Assembly: GCF_016587435.1 (NCBI RefSeq)
Contig: NZ_BNJJ01000004.1
Coordinates: 186,001 to 250,000, forward strand
Length of the DNA stretch: 64,000 nucleotides
Direction of reading: 5' to 3'
Origin: Dictyobacter formicarum
GTDB lineage: Bacteria; Chloroflexota; Ktedonobacteria; Ktedonobacterales; Ktedonobacteraceae
Numbering within the stretch: position 1 is the first letter of the stretch; the number at the start of each line of letters is the position of its first letter. This document shows positions 17,835 to 27,634 of this stretch, piece after piece. A model generated the notes under the pieces. The model saw only the letters and a program-made list of their open reading frames with translations, had not been told where the DNA came from and did not search any database. The position numbers were made by a program, and so were the translations under genes.

Positions 17835-18893
17835 ATGGTTACAAGTGAGCAGGTTGCTCGGATGGCTGGTGTGTCGCGAGCCACAGTTTCGCGAGCACTT
17901 AACGGGTCTCCACGTGTTAGCGCGGAAGCGAGAAAGCGCATTCAAGAGGCGATTATCTCGCTTGGCTATGAGCCTGATGTGGTGGCCCAGAGCCTGGTGC
18001 GACAGCGCTCACGGACGATCGCGCTCTGTCTTTTCTATGGCGACCAGAAATCGACCGTGTTCTCCAGCTTTGGCGAGACGCAGCATTATTTTTATCTGGA
18101 TTTGCTGCGTGATGTCGAGCAAGAGATCGCTGCCGCTCGCTATGATTTGCTTCTTCCTTCTTCACCGTATGCAGCGAAAAACTATATCCGTAGTTTGCAG
18201 ATGCGCCATGTGGCTGGCATCCTTGCTATCGCGATGAATCCTGCCGATGAGCGCGTTAAAGCGTTGTTGGAGGCAGAGATTCCGACCGTGTTTATTGATA
18301 GCCTCAGCCAGGGACGGAATTCTACGTATGTGACTTCTGATAACCTGGATGGGTCAAGGCAAGCTACCGAGCATCTGATTCAACTGGGGCATCAGCGCAT
18401 TGTGACGCTCATATCGGGAACGGATGGCCCGATTGGATCTGCGCGTCTGACCGGCTATCGCCAGGCTCTGCAGCAGGCTGGCTTGCCGGTTGATGAACAA
18501 CTGGTATATGCGTCGGGCTGGAATACCGAGGAAGCGTATCAGACGACCTTGACCTTGCTGCAAGAGCGGCAGCCACGAGACTTTACCGCCATTGTGGCGG
18601 GCAGTGATTTGATGGCAATCGGCGTTTTGCGCGCTTTACACCAGCATGGATTACATGTGCCGGGCGATGTGTCTGTGGTTGGATTCGACGATGTGGATCT
18701 TTGCCGCTATACCGAGCCACCCCTGACAACGATTCGCCAGGATCGCTCTGCGATGGTGCAAGGTGCTATCCAACGGCTCATCAGCATGATTGAGTCTGAG
18801 GACGAGCACGATGCGCCCGTGCTATCACCAATCATTATTCCTACCCAACTGATTACGCGCGCCTCCACCGGCTCTGCCGCATTACCTGAGTAA
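17835..18893 (+). CDS. LacI family transcriptional regulator
   Basis: A 352-residue sugar-responsive repressor. The N-terminal helix-turn-helix is VTSEQVARMAGVSRATVSRALNG, followed by the hinge helix EPDVVAQSLVRQRSRTIALC. A periplasmic-binding-like core (residues 60-345) includes DNLDGSRQATEHLIQLGHQRI and GDVSVVGFDDVDLCRYTEPPLTTIRQD. It lies 102 bases ahead of the GH4 alpha-galactosidase gene in the same direction, and a 28-bp palindrome precedes it. Autoregulation plus control of alpha-galactoside use is the most likely role. Confidence 0.95.
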   Translation: MVTSEQVARMAGVSRATVSRALNGSPRVSAEARKRIQEAIISLGYEPDVVAQSLVRQRSRTIALCLFYGDQKSTVFSSFGETQHYFYLDLLRDVEQEIAAARYDLLLPSSPYAAKNYIRSLQMRHVAGILAIAMNPADERVKALLEAEIPTVFIDSLSQGRNSTYVTSDNLDGSRQATEHLIQLGHQRIVTLISGTDGPIGSARLTGYRQALQQAGLPVDEQLVYASGWNTEEAYQTTLTLLQERQPRDFTAIVAGSDLMAIGVLRALHQHGLHVPGDVSVVGFDDVDLCRYTEPPLTTIRQDRSAMVQGAIQRLISMIESEDEHDAPVLSPIIIPTQLITRASTGSAALPE

Positions 18894-18995
18894 AGTACGC
18901 TTATGGCCTGGCTGGTCAATGATGATGGTTGGGTAGCAAAATTTAATACGTTCAATGGAATGAACTAGCTCCAGGGGAGCAAGGAGTTTTCAACA

Positions 18996-20297
18996 ATGAC
19001 GAAAATTACTTTTATGGGTGCGGGTAGTACGGTCTTTGCACGCCAGCTGATGACCGATATTTTGCATATCGACGGCTTGCAGGAAGGTACATTCGCCCTG
19101 GTGGATATCGATGCTGCACGTCTGGAATTGGCCCACCAGATTGCGGAGAAGCTGGTCGCGCATAGTGGTCGCAATTGGAAGGTTGAGTCTTCGACGAAGC
19201 GGCGTGAGGTGCTGCCCGGCACCAACTTCCTCATCAACACGATTGAAGTTGCTGGCATGGCCAATGTGCGCCACGACTTTGATATTCCCATGAAGTACGG
19301 TGTTGATCAGTGTATTGGCGACACCATTGGACCAGGTGGTATCTTCAAGGCTTTGCGTACAGGTCCTGCATGGTTGGAAATCCTGCATGATGCCGAGGAG
19401 TTGTGTCCGGACGCCCTGGTGTTGAACTATACCAATCCAATGTCTATCCTGACCTATGCCGCCTTGACTGGCACTGCCATGAAGACCGTTGGCCTGTGCC
19501 ATAGCGTGCAGGGTACTTCTAAGCAACTGGCTGGCTACCTGGGTGTGCCATATGAAGAGCTGGAATGGCGTTGCGCGGGCATCAACCACAATGCCTGGTT
19601 TACCGTTTTGCGTCATAATGGCGAAGACATGTATCCCCGCCTGCGCGAACGCATGAAGGATCCCGAGGTCTACGAAAAAGATCCTGTGCGCCTGGAAATC
19701 ATGCTGCACCTGGGTGCCTTTGTGACCGAGAGTAGCGGCCACTTTTCAGAATATGTGCCCTACTTCCGCAAGCGCCCTGAGCTGATCGAAAAATATTGTC
19801 GCCCTGGCTATCTTGGTGAGACAGGCTTCTATGCCAATAACTGGCCAACCTGGCGCGCCAATAACGAACAATACATCAAAGATCTGCTAGACGGCACCAA
19901 AGAGTTGCCCTTCAAGCGTAGCCACGAGTATGGTTCAGACATTATCGAGGCGGTAACCCAGAATCGCACCAAGGTTATCTACGGTAATGTGCGCAACGAA
20001 GGCTTGATTGATAACCTGCCTGATGGTTGTGTCGAGGTTGCCTGTCTGGTTGATCGCAATGGTATCCAGCCAACCCACTTTGGCAAGCTGCCCGAGCAAC
20101 TGGCTGCCCTGAATAAAGCCCACATGAGCGTACATTCGCTGGTGACTGAAGCCTTATTCACCCATGACAAAGAAGCGGCCCGTTACGCATTGATGATTGA
20201 TCCCCTGACGGCTGCTGTCTGCTCGCCAGCCGAGATCAGCGCCCTTTTCGACGAGCTCTGGGAAGCCCAGCGCGAATACCTGCCAACATTCTCCTAA
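18996..20297 (+). CDS. Alpha-galactosidase, glycoside hydrolase family 4
   Basis: A 433-residue NAD- and metal-dependent GH4 enzyme of the MelA branch, cytoplasmic. The N-terminal NAD-binding motif FMGAGSTVFARQL, the NYTNPMS segment, the metal-binding Cys/His region GLCHSVQGT, and CAGINHNAWF are all present and in order. GH4 enzymes hydrolyse by an oxidation-elimination mechanism; the MelA-like sequence suggests alpha-galactosides such as melibiose. It follows the LacI gene and is closed by a strong terminator. Confidence 0.92.
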   Translation: MTKITFMGAGSTVFARQLMTDILHIDGLQEGTFALVDIDAARLELAHQIAEKLVAHSGRNWKVESSTKRREVLPGTNFLINTIEVAGMANVRHDFDIPMKYGVDQCIGDTIGPGGIFKALRTGPAWLEILHDAEELCPDALVLNYTNPMSILTYAALTGTAMKTVGLCHSVQGTSKQLAGYLGVPYEELEWRCAGINHNAWFTVLRHNGEDMYPRLRERMKDPEVYEKDPVRLEIMLHLGAFVTESSGHFSEYVPYFRKRPELIEKYCRPGYLGETGFYANNWPTWRANNEQYIKDLLDGTKELPFKRSHEYGSDIIEAVTQNRTKVIYGNVRNEGLIDNLPDGCVEVACLVDRNGIQPTHFGKLPEQLAALNKAHMSVHSLVTEALFTHDKEAARYALMIDPLTAAVCSPAEISALFDELWEAQREYLPTFS

Positions 20298-20312
20298 TCC
20301 CAACAACCCTGC

Positions 20313-20366
20313 AAGGGGAAGGATCCCACAAAAGAACGTGTCTTTTGTGGGATCCTTCCCCTTTTT
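20313..20366 (+). terminator. Strong intrinsic terminator
   Basis: A perfect 23-bp stem (20313-20335 with 20341-20363, loop ACGTG) ends in a T-run, 15 bases after the alpha-galactosidase stop. Confidence 0.93.
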
Positions 20367-20496
20367 GCGTTATGGGACGGTGACGCATGACGTTTCTGGC
20401 ATTATGCCTGATAACTTCTTTCTGGTATCACTTAAAAATATTTACGGATGAACATGCGTGTCTTCTATGTGGGGGTAGTCTAATAACAGAAGTTAT

Positions 20497-20522
20497 CCAA
20501 ATTTGTTGCATTACAAATTTGG
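20497..20522. promoter_or_regulatory. Inverted repeat upstream of DUF2795 gene
   Basis: CCAAATTTG (20497-20505) and CAAATTTGG (20514-20522) are separated by eight bases, 54 bases before the start codon. It is a candidate operator or 5' leader hairpin. The flanking ATAACTTC and GAAGTTAT (near 20419 and 20489) form a second, wider dyad. Confidence 0.45.
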
Positions 20523-20575
20523 AGTATTTCGCAAGTTAAGTTCGTATCTTTTCGAACGTTTTAAGGAGAAATCAC

Positions 20576-20812
20576 ATGGCTACAGCAGAATCACTCAATA
20601 TTGAGAAGCATTTGAAAAATATGCATTTCCCGGCCAAGCGCGAGGAAATCATTGCTTTTGCTCGACAGCAGGGCGCTGATGAGCAGGTTTGTAATGCTCT
20701 ACGTCAGCTCAATGCTCAGCAGCAGTACAACTCTGTCAGCGAGGTCAGCAAGGCTCTCAATTCTGGTTCATTTGATCAGAACAAAGCTCAGGGTGGCAAA
20801 CGCGACTTCTAA
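20576..20812 (+). CDS. DUF2795 family protein
   Basis: A 78-residue soluble protein. Residues 11-62 match DUF2795: LKNMHFPAKREEIIAFARQQG followed by VCNALRQLNAQQQYNSVSEVSKAL. The family is small and helical, common in Actinobacteria and Chloroflexota, with undefined function. AAGGAG precedes the ATG. It is a single-gene unit with its own terminator. Confidence 0.88.
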   Translation: MATAESLNIEKHLKNMHFPAKREEIIAFARQQGADEQVCNALRQLNAQQQYNSVSEVSKALNSGSFDQNKAQGGKRDF

Positions 20813-20827
20813 TTCTCCACTGGTACT

Positions 20828-20875
20828 AAGTAGGGGAAAAGGTGATATTTACTTCACCTTTTCCCCTACTTTTTA
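20828..20875 (+). terminator. Intrinsic terminator
   Basis: A perfect 18-bp stem (20828-20845 with 20854-20871) with an eight-base loop and T-run follows the DUF2795 stop by 15 bases. Confidence 0.92.
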
Positions 20876-21027
20876 TTGTTTGTCTGCAATATAACGCTTT
20901 ATTGTTGGCCCGAGATATAAGTTGTCCTCCGTGGGACGTGTGTTGCTCGCTGGCGGACGTGCACATCCGCGCCCGAACTGGTTGTATGATATAGTACAGA
21001 ATGCGCCGGGATAGTCCAATCAAATAG

Positions 21028-22440
<1,413 letters not shown>

Positions 22441-22463
22441 TGGGCAGAGAAAGGAGCAGATTA

Positions 22464-22961
22464 ATGGCTGATAGCACAACTTATTCGCTTACGCCCGACA
22501 TGTACGAGCGCTTAAAGCTTTTAAAGCAGTATCGGCATGTCGCGATTGTGGGGCTCTCTGCCGATCCATATCGGCCAAGCCATTTTGTAGGCATCTATCT
22601 GCAGGCCGAAGGTTACGACATTATCCCCATCAATCCACGCTATGCGGGCAAAACCATTCTGGGCAAACGTGTGTATGCCTCATTAAACGAGGCCAAAGCG
22701 GCCGGTGAACAGATCGAGATCGTCGATATATTCCGCAAAGCCGAAGATACACCTCCTTTTGTCGCTGAGGCCGTTGAGATTGGCGCCAAAGTACTCTGGC
22801 TTCAGCTTGGTGTGCGCAATGAAGAGACTGGCCAAACGGCCCGTGAGGCTGGACTGGTCTTTATTCAGGATCGCTGCATCAAGATGGAACATGCGCGCTT
22901 CTTTGGTGGCTTGCATACAATCGGCCTTAATACGGGTGTGATTCTGTCGCGTAAGCTTTAG
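22464..22961 (+). CDS. CoA-binding protein
   Basis: A 165-residue single-domain CoA-binding (Rossmann-like) protein. The nucleotide-binding segment HVAIVGLSADPYRPSHFVGIYLQAEGYDIIPINP is typical, as is VDIFRKAEDTPPFVAEAVEIGAKVLWLQLGV. ATG at 22464 is preceded by AAAGGAG; the ATG at 22440 overlaps the metY stop and is less likely. It probably belongs to the metY operon. Its direct role is not established, although such proteins often accompany acyl-CoA-dependent homoserine metabolism. Confidence 0.88.
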   Translation: MADSTTYSLTPDMYERLKLLKQYRHVAIVGLSADPYRPSHFVGIYLQAEGYDIIPINPRYAGKTILGKRVYASLNEAKAAGEQIEIVDIFRKAEDTPPFVAEAVEIGAKVLWLQLGVRNEETGQTAREAGLVFIQDRCIKMEHARFFGGLHTIGLNTGVILSRKL

Positions 22962-23048
22962 GGATGGTGGAGAATACGAGAGGCAGCAAGTGACGCAAGG
23001 GTCGCACCTACGATAGGGATGTCTTTGGGATTTTTGCGAGGAGGGATT

Positions 23049-23501
23049 ATGTTTGACGAGGCTTATGATGTGATGCCGGATGTGCTTATAAAGATTCTGG
23101 GTGATTATCACCATATTGCTGTGGTTGGCCTGTCGGCGAAGCCGCGCCGCCCCAGCCGGGAGGTGTCAGCGTATATGCAAGAAGCGGGCTATAACATTAT
23201 CCCGATTAATCCCCTCTACGCAGGTCAGCAGATTCTGGGCCAGCGCGTCTATGCTACGCTGGCGGATGCGGCAGCCGCGGGCGAGCAGATCGAGATCGTC
23301 AATGTATTTCGCCGCCCTGAACAGACCCCTCCTTTTGCTGATGAAGCGGCCAGCGTAGGTGCCAGGGCGCTCTGGCTCCAGCTGGGCATCGCCAATGACG
23401 AGACGAAACGGCGCGCCCTGGCAGCCGGACTCCTCTATGTAGAGAATAGATGTATCAAAGTTGAACATGCCCGCCTCTTCGGCGGCTTATCCCTCATTTG
23501 A
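23049..23501 (+). CDS. CoA-binding protein, tandem paralogue
   Basis: A 150-residue paralogue of the preceding gene, with matching HIAVVGLSAKPRRPSREVSAYMQEAGYNIIPINPLYAGQQILG and VNVFRRPEQTPPFADEAASVGARALWLQLGI. The two evidently arose by duplication and have since diverged. ATG 23049 follows GAGGAGGG. The stop overlaps or abuts the next gene, indicating co-transcription. Confidence 0.88.
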   Translation: MFDEAYDVMPDVLIKILGDYHHIAVVGLSAKPRRPSREVSAYMQEAGYNIIPINPLYAGQQILGQRVYATLADAAAAGEQIEIVNVFRRPEQTPPFADEAASVGARALWLQLGIANDETKRRALAAGLLYVENRCIKVEHARLFGGLSLI

Positions 23502-23509
23502 AAAAGACA

Positions 23510-24124
23510 ATGAAGTGGAAGGTGTTGTTGATCGGGGGAGCCTCGGGTTCAGGCAAAACCATGGCGGCCCGTCAGGCAGGGCTACGCCTGGGACTCCCCT
23601 GGCTGCAGGTCGATGATCTGCGCCTGGCGTTCCAGCACAGCCAGGTCGTGCTGCCAGACCCGCAGGCGACACGCGATCTATATTTCTTCGCCGAGACCAC
23701 CCACGTCTGGCGTCAGGCGGCGGAAACGTTGCGCGATGGCTTGATCGCCAGTAGCCGGACCCTGCTGCCCGCGCTTGAAATTGTGGTTGCTAACCATATC
23801 GATACCGATGCGCCGCTGATTATAGAGGGCGATAATATCCTCCCCGAACTGGTAGAGCGTCCACTGTTGCAACCCTATGTGGCACACGGACAACTGCAAA
23901 TGGTTTTTCTGCAAGAAACCGACGCGGACAGGCTACGGGCCAATATCGAGGCACGTGCGCGGGGCACGGCACAATTTTCTCCACAGGAGCTTCAAACTGA
24001 AGCCAGGGCCAAGTGGCTATACAGCCAGTGGTTGACGGCAGACGCGACCAGACTGCACCTGCCGGTATTAGAAGCGCGTCCTTGGGAAACCCTGGCCGAA
24101 CGGATTATACTTACATGTATGTAA
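23510..24124 (+). CDS. P-loop kinase-like protein
   Basis: A 204-residue soluble protein with a Walker A motif GGASGSGKT near the N-terminus. It also has an IIEGDNILPEL segment that could be Walker B-like, and an arginine-rich DRLRANIEARARG lid region. This pattern fits small-molecule kinases resembling 2-phosphoglycerate kinase or chloramphenicol phosphotransferase-like enzymes, but the substrate is unknown. ATG 23510 is used; TTG 23498 overlaps the previous stop and would add four residues. Position between CoA-binding proteins and NAD kinase suggests one operon. Confidence 0.78.
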   Translation: MKWKVLLIGGASGSGKTMAARQAGLRLGLPWLQVDDLRLAFQHSQVVLPDPQATRDLYFFAETTHVWRQAAETLRDGLIASSRTLLPALEIVVANHIDTDAPLIIEGDNILPELVERPLLQPYVAHGQLQMVFLQETDADRLRANIEARARGTAQFSPQELQTEARAKWLYSQWLTADATRLHLPVLEARPWETLAERIILTCM

Positions 24125-24148
24125 GATCTTGAGAATGTAAAGGAAAAT

Positions 24149-25021
24149 ATGATGAAGAAAATTGCCCTGCTTTACGAAGAATCTCAGTCCGAGACGCTGC
24201 AGTTTGTGCCTGAGTTAACTACGCTATTGCAACAGCATGACTATGAAACCGTGATCATCAATCTCAACCAGGAAGGGCTTGAATGCACTGATCCAGACCT
24301 ACAACATTGCCAGATGCTAATAGTCCTGGGTGGCGATGGTTCAATCTTGCAGGCCGCCCATCTCTGTGCATCACAGAGCACACCAATACTGGGTATCAAT
24401 TTTGGTCGCGTCGGCTATCTGACCGAGTTGGAGCCGCAAGAACTGGGACAAGAGCTACCGTATTATCTCAATGGCGACAAATCTATCTGGCTAGACGAGC
24501 GAACCATGCTCCATGCCACGGTAAAGCAAGGCGAGCGACAACAGGAGTTTATCGCGCTGAATGATATGATGATCGCGCGCGGCACCTGGCCCCGTGGTGT
24601 CTATGTAAAGACCTGGATCGATGGTCAATTTCTCGACACATTCTATGGTGATGGCATCATCTTCTCAACAGCGACCGGCTCCACAGCCTACAATCTCTCT
24701 GTCGGAGGCCCGATTATGCATCCCAGGGTCGAAGCGTGCATCCTGAATCCGATTGCGCCTCACCTGGCGTCTAATCGCGCACTGGTCGTTCCACTGCAAG
24801 CCACCATTCAGTTTCAAATCTCTACCAATGACCAGAACGGAATCTTCTCAGCCGATGGACAATGGAACTGCGAGGTGCGGGATGGCACGACCGTGACCAT
24901 TCAAAAAAGTGATCAGATCACACGTTTTATTCGGCGCAAACCTCCGGTGCATTTTTATCGCGTGATTCACAATCCGCAACAGGTGATCGATGAGCCACAT
25001 GCAGGACAGCCAGAAGTATAA
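24149..25021 (+). CDS. nadK: NAD kinase
   Basis: A 290-residue NAD(+) kinase, which phosphorylates NAD to NADP. The family motifs are clear: GGDGSILQAAH (about residues 57-67), GVNFGRVGYL-like GINFGRVGYLTEL, and the NE/D- and TATGSTAYNLSVGGPIMHP motifs. AAAGGA precedes two adjacent ATG codons (24149 and 24152). It is the last gene of the metY-initiated cluster and is followed by a hairpin. Confidence 0.95.
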   Translation: MMKKIALLYEESQSETLQFVPELTTLLQQHDYETVIINLNQEGLECTDPDLQHCQMLIVLGGDGSILQAAHLCASQSTPILGINFGRVGYLTELEPQELGQELPYYLNGDKSIWLDERTMLHATVKQGERQQEFIALNDMMIARGTWPRGVYVKTWIDGQFLDTFYGDGIIFSTATGSTAYNLSVGGPIMHPRVEACILNPIAPHLASNRALVVPLQATIQFQISTNDQNGIFSADGQWNCEVRDGTTVTIQKSDQITRFIRRKPPVHFYRVIHNPQQVIDEPHAGQPEV

Positions 25022-25023
25022 GA

Positions 25024-25049
25024 GGGCTGTTTAGCCCCCTTGCTTTTTT
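25024..25049 (+). terminator. Terminator after NAD kinase
   Basis: A five-base stem GGGCT (25024-25028) and AGCCC (25033-25037) is followed by a T-rich tract at 25041-25049. Confidence 0.65.
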
Positions 25050-25055
25050 CACCTG

Positions 25056-25095
25056 TTTACCTGCATTTACTTATCAAGCTATTATAGCAGGTAAA
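25056..25095. promoter_or_regulatory. Inverted repeat upstream of TPR gene
   Basis: TTTACCTGC (25056-25064) and GCAGGTAAA (25087-25095) form a perfect dyad with a 22-base centre, 90 bases before the TPR gene. The half-site TTTACCTG also occurs in a dyad upstream of the DoxX gene (57849-57896), so a common regulator is possible. Confidence 0.4.
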
Positions 25096-25184
25096 TAGAT
25101 ATTGATGACTTTGCAGATGGATGTTATGATCTATCTAGTGTCTTTGAAGACGTCTCTGCCTTGCATTTCAGGAGATCAGCTACG

Positions 25185-26180
25185 ATGACAGGTGAAAATT
25201 ATTCAAACGACCAGTCAGCCCTACCAGAGAACTTCAAATTTCTATCTACCCTGATCCAACAAAAGCATTATGAAGAGGCGCTGGCGGCCTGTGAGCAAGC
25301 ACTACAACTAGAACCGGACAACGCACAACTCTATCAGCTCAAAGGAGAACTGCTGGCTCAGCGTTTCGACAATCCGGTTGGCGCGCTTGAAGCATTTGAG
25401 CTGGCACTACAGTTAAAGCCAGACAATGCCACTACATGGAAAGACAAGAGCCACGCTCTCTGGCAATTAAAGCTTCATGCAGAGGCGCTGGAGGCCGCCG
25501 AACAAGCCATTCTACATGATCCACACAATGCCAGGGCTTATTATTATAAAGGACTCTGTCTGGCAGAAATGTATCAAGAAACCGAGGCCCTGGCGGCTTT
25601 TGAGCAGGCTATTCAATTAGATCCAGATGAGCCAGATCCTTATTATATGCAAAATAATGTGTTGCGTGATCTGGCTCGGTTTGAAGAGGCGCATGCCGCT
25701 TTTGAGGCCGGGGCAAATGCAGCCCAGCACAGGCGGACATATGTGATAACACACTTCCGACAACGTGTTGAGGCAGGCCAACTGGACAACACTATCGAAT
25801 TGGGTATTCAGCTCTTTCGCGGTGGCAGTCCTGAAAAATGGGTGGATGAAAAATATGCCCTCTCCGGCGACGGTTATGCCAGGCTAGAGCGGGAGGATCG
25901 ACGCCAGCAGCTAGCGCGCCACACCACGCTCCAGAAAATCGAGCCCGACATGTGCAATACTCTATTTACGCTGGCCAGCACGACTGTTCCACAGTTAATC
26001 GAGCAACCCCGCAAACAAGACTGGGATACGGCAATCTTCGAATGCAGGATACATCTGAGCGCAGCCGGACAGAGTACCGCATTGATGTTTGAAGTTCAAG
26101 AACAAGAAATTGAGCAGGGTACACTACCGATTGTAGAAGCAATCAAGCATTTTCGTGCCCTGGATGCAGCCAAACGCTAA
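25185..26180 (+). CDS. Tetratricopeptide repeat protein
   Basis: A 331-residue soluble protein. Residues 20-160 contain about four TPR units (HYEEALAACEQALQLEPDNAQLYQLKGELL, AVGALEAFELALQLKPDNATTWKDKS and two more), forming a protein-interaction superhelix. The C-terminal half (residues 165-331) has no recognised domain and contains a segment of alternating charge. ATG 25185 follows CAGGAG; the frame opens earlier at 25161. The binding partner is unknown. Confidence 0.85.
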   Translation: MTGENYSNDQSALPENFKFLSTLIQQKHYEEALAACEQALQLEPDNAQLYQLKGELLAQRFDNPVGALEAFELALQLKPDNATTWKDKSHALWQLKLHAEALEAAEQAILHDPHNARAYYYKGLCLAEMYQETEALAAFEQAIQLDPDEPDPYYMQNNVLRDLARFEEAHAAFEAGANAAQHRRTYVITHFRQRVEAGQLDNTIELGIQLFRGGSPEKWVDEKYALSGDGYARLEREDRRQQLARHTTLQKIEPDMCNTLFTLASTTVPQLIEQPRKQDWDTAIFECRIHLSAAGQSTALMFEVQEQEIEQGTLPIVEAIKHFRALDAAKR

Positions 26181-26260
26181 AATTTCTTCGAGCTGCTTGC
26201 ATTTTCACTTGAAGAGCTTGTATAGTATAGCATTATACATGTGATTCAAAGGAAAACTTT

Positions 26261-26707
26261 ATGCATAGCATTACCGGTCTGCTCGTTCTATCTTCCTTCA
26301 GCCTGCCAGCTCTGTGGAGTGGATCACTTAGATTGCTTGTTTCCGCCGTGGCACTACTAGCTGGCTTCATCGGTGCCTGCTGGATTGCTTACAGCAAAAG
26401 AAATAGCGCACCATGGCATAGTAATGCCTGGTTCCTCCTCCCGGCGACAGTTCTTTTTATCAGTCCAGTAGTGTTATTTCACGTTCCAATCGTGTTCTTG
26501 CTTCCCCTCTATCTGGCCCTACTGATCGGAATCTATTTTATGAGCAAGCGGGCTGCTCAACTCTGGTACCGCAATCCATTGCTCCTGATCTTGCTAGCCT
26601 TACTCATTGCAGTTCTATTCAAAGGCACATTGCTAAAAGTATTTGTAATCGGAGTAATTGTACTCGGCAGCCTGAATTTCATCTTCAAAAAGCTCTTCTC
26701 CCGATAG
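26261..26707 (+). CDS. Hypothetical membrane protein
   Basis: A 148-residue integral membrane protein with about five hydrophobic segments: LLVLSSFSLPALWSG, LLVSAVALLAGFIGACWIAY, FLLPATVLFISPVVLF, VFLLPLYLALLIGIYF and LLLILLALLIAVLF. The loops are short and basic, for example SKRNSAPW and FKKLFSR at the C-terminus. I do not recognise a family. AAAGGAAAAC precedes the ATG. It is likely a single-gene unit. Confidence 0.72.
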   Translation: MHSITGLLVLSSFSLPALWSGSLRLLVSAVALLAGFIGACWIAYSKRNSAPWHSNAWFLLPATVLFISPVVLFHVPIVFLLPLYLALLIGIYFMSKRAAQLWYRNPLLLILLALLIAVLFKGTLLKVFVIGVIVLGSLNFIFKKLFSR

Positions 26708-26725
26708 ACCCTCATTCTATTATGT

Positions 26726-26765
26726 AAAAGCGACAATAACGGCGATTATATAGGTTCGAGGTTGC
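26726..26765. repeat. Partial repeat shared with 54740-54780
   Basis: About 40 bases beginning AAAAGCGACAATAACGG are nearly identical to 54740-54780 and run into the ACCTAT end of a family 1 hairpin. The hairpin itself is degenerate here. Confidence 0.75.
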
Positions 26766-27096
26766 TTTGGCGTGATGGGACGTTGATTTTTTTCTGAGTG
26801 GTCGTTGGAAGTATCCGTCATTTTTGATTGATTGACATAGGTGTCGTTTTTTAATTTGTCATTGTTGTCATTTCGAATTCGAATTCGTTACTTATACTCT
26901 TAAAGATTAATAAATTAAATTATTAATTCGAATTCGAAGTAGCGGGCAAAAAGATATTAAATGTCATTCATGTCTTTTTAATGCCAAAAATTTTCATTTC
27001 AAGCTCGATTTGTATTTTTTTACATATTTTGCATTAATAGATTGTAACAATATTGTAATATATCGTAATCTATTGCTCTGTAGAGAGCGTTTTTTG

Positions 27097-27149
27097 ACAT
27101 CTATGTCATACATGCCAGATAGTCGCTTTGGCATGTATGACATAGATGT
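27097..27149. repeat. 21-bp inverted repeat built from operator sites
   Basis: A perfect 21-bp stem (27097-27117 with 27129-27149) surrounds an 11-base loop. Each arm contains one TGACAT dyad, so the repeat is two inverted operator copies rather than a terminator; no T-run follows. Confidence 0.75.
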
Positions 27150-27634
27150 TATCGGCGATTCCTCAGACCTCTTTGATTGAGTTCTGTCATTTCTGACCGC
27201 TTTACCCCTTGCCACACGTCCGGTTTGGTAAATGCAGCAGATCTAATGCTAAAAGGTTTTCTTATATTCTTTATAAATCTGTGTTATCATAGAAAAATTT
27301 CTTTTTATCATACTTGCCTCCAGCTCATGGTACAAGCCCTGAAATAAGTATTTTGCGTCCTGATTTGTACGTAGAAATGTTTATAATGAGAAGCTCTGTT
27401 AGTCTTATCAGATAGTTGTGACATCTATGTCAGGATGAAGTTTGCAAATGAAGTTTGGACCTTCATAGACAGATATGTCATCGCGTGGGTTGTGACATCT
27501 ATGTCAGGATGAAATTGGAGAATAAATTGGTTGCCTTTATGGACAGATATGTCATCGCGTGGTTGTGACATATCTGTCAGGGTGAGAATAAAATGTGGAC
27601 CTTCATTGTTGTGATAAGCAGAAAGGAGGAACAC

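Larger units (their letters stand above)
26708..27634. promoter_or_regulatory. Long regulatory region with eight TGACAT dyads
   Basis: No gene is visible in 927 bases. Near-identical 14-bp dyads with half-site TGACAT and its inverse occur at 26833-26846 (degenerate), 27095-27108, 27138-27151, 27419-27432, 27467-27480, 27493-27506, 27541-27554 and 27566-27579. The last five lie within 161 bases and end 55 bases before the DsbA-like gene. Copies at 27095 and 27138 are the arms of a 21-bp hairpin. A TTCGAA/GAATTC-rich block with two copies (26872-26887 and 26925-26938) lies farther upstream, and a family 1 repeat fragment is at 26726-26765. Confidence 0.8.
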
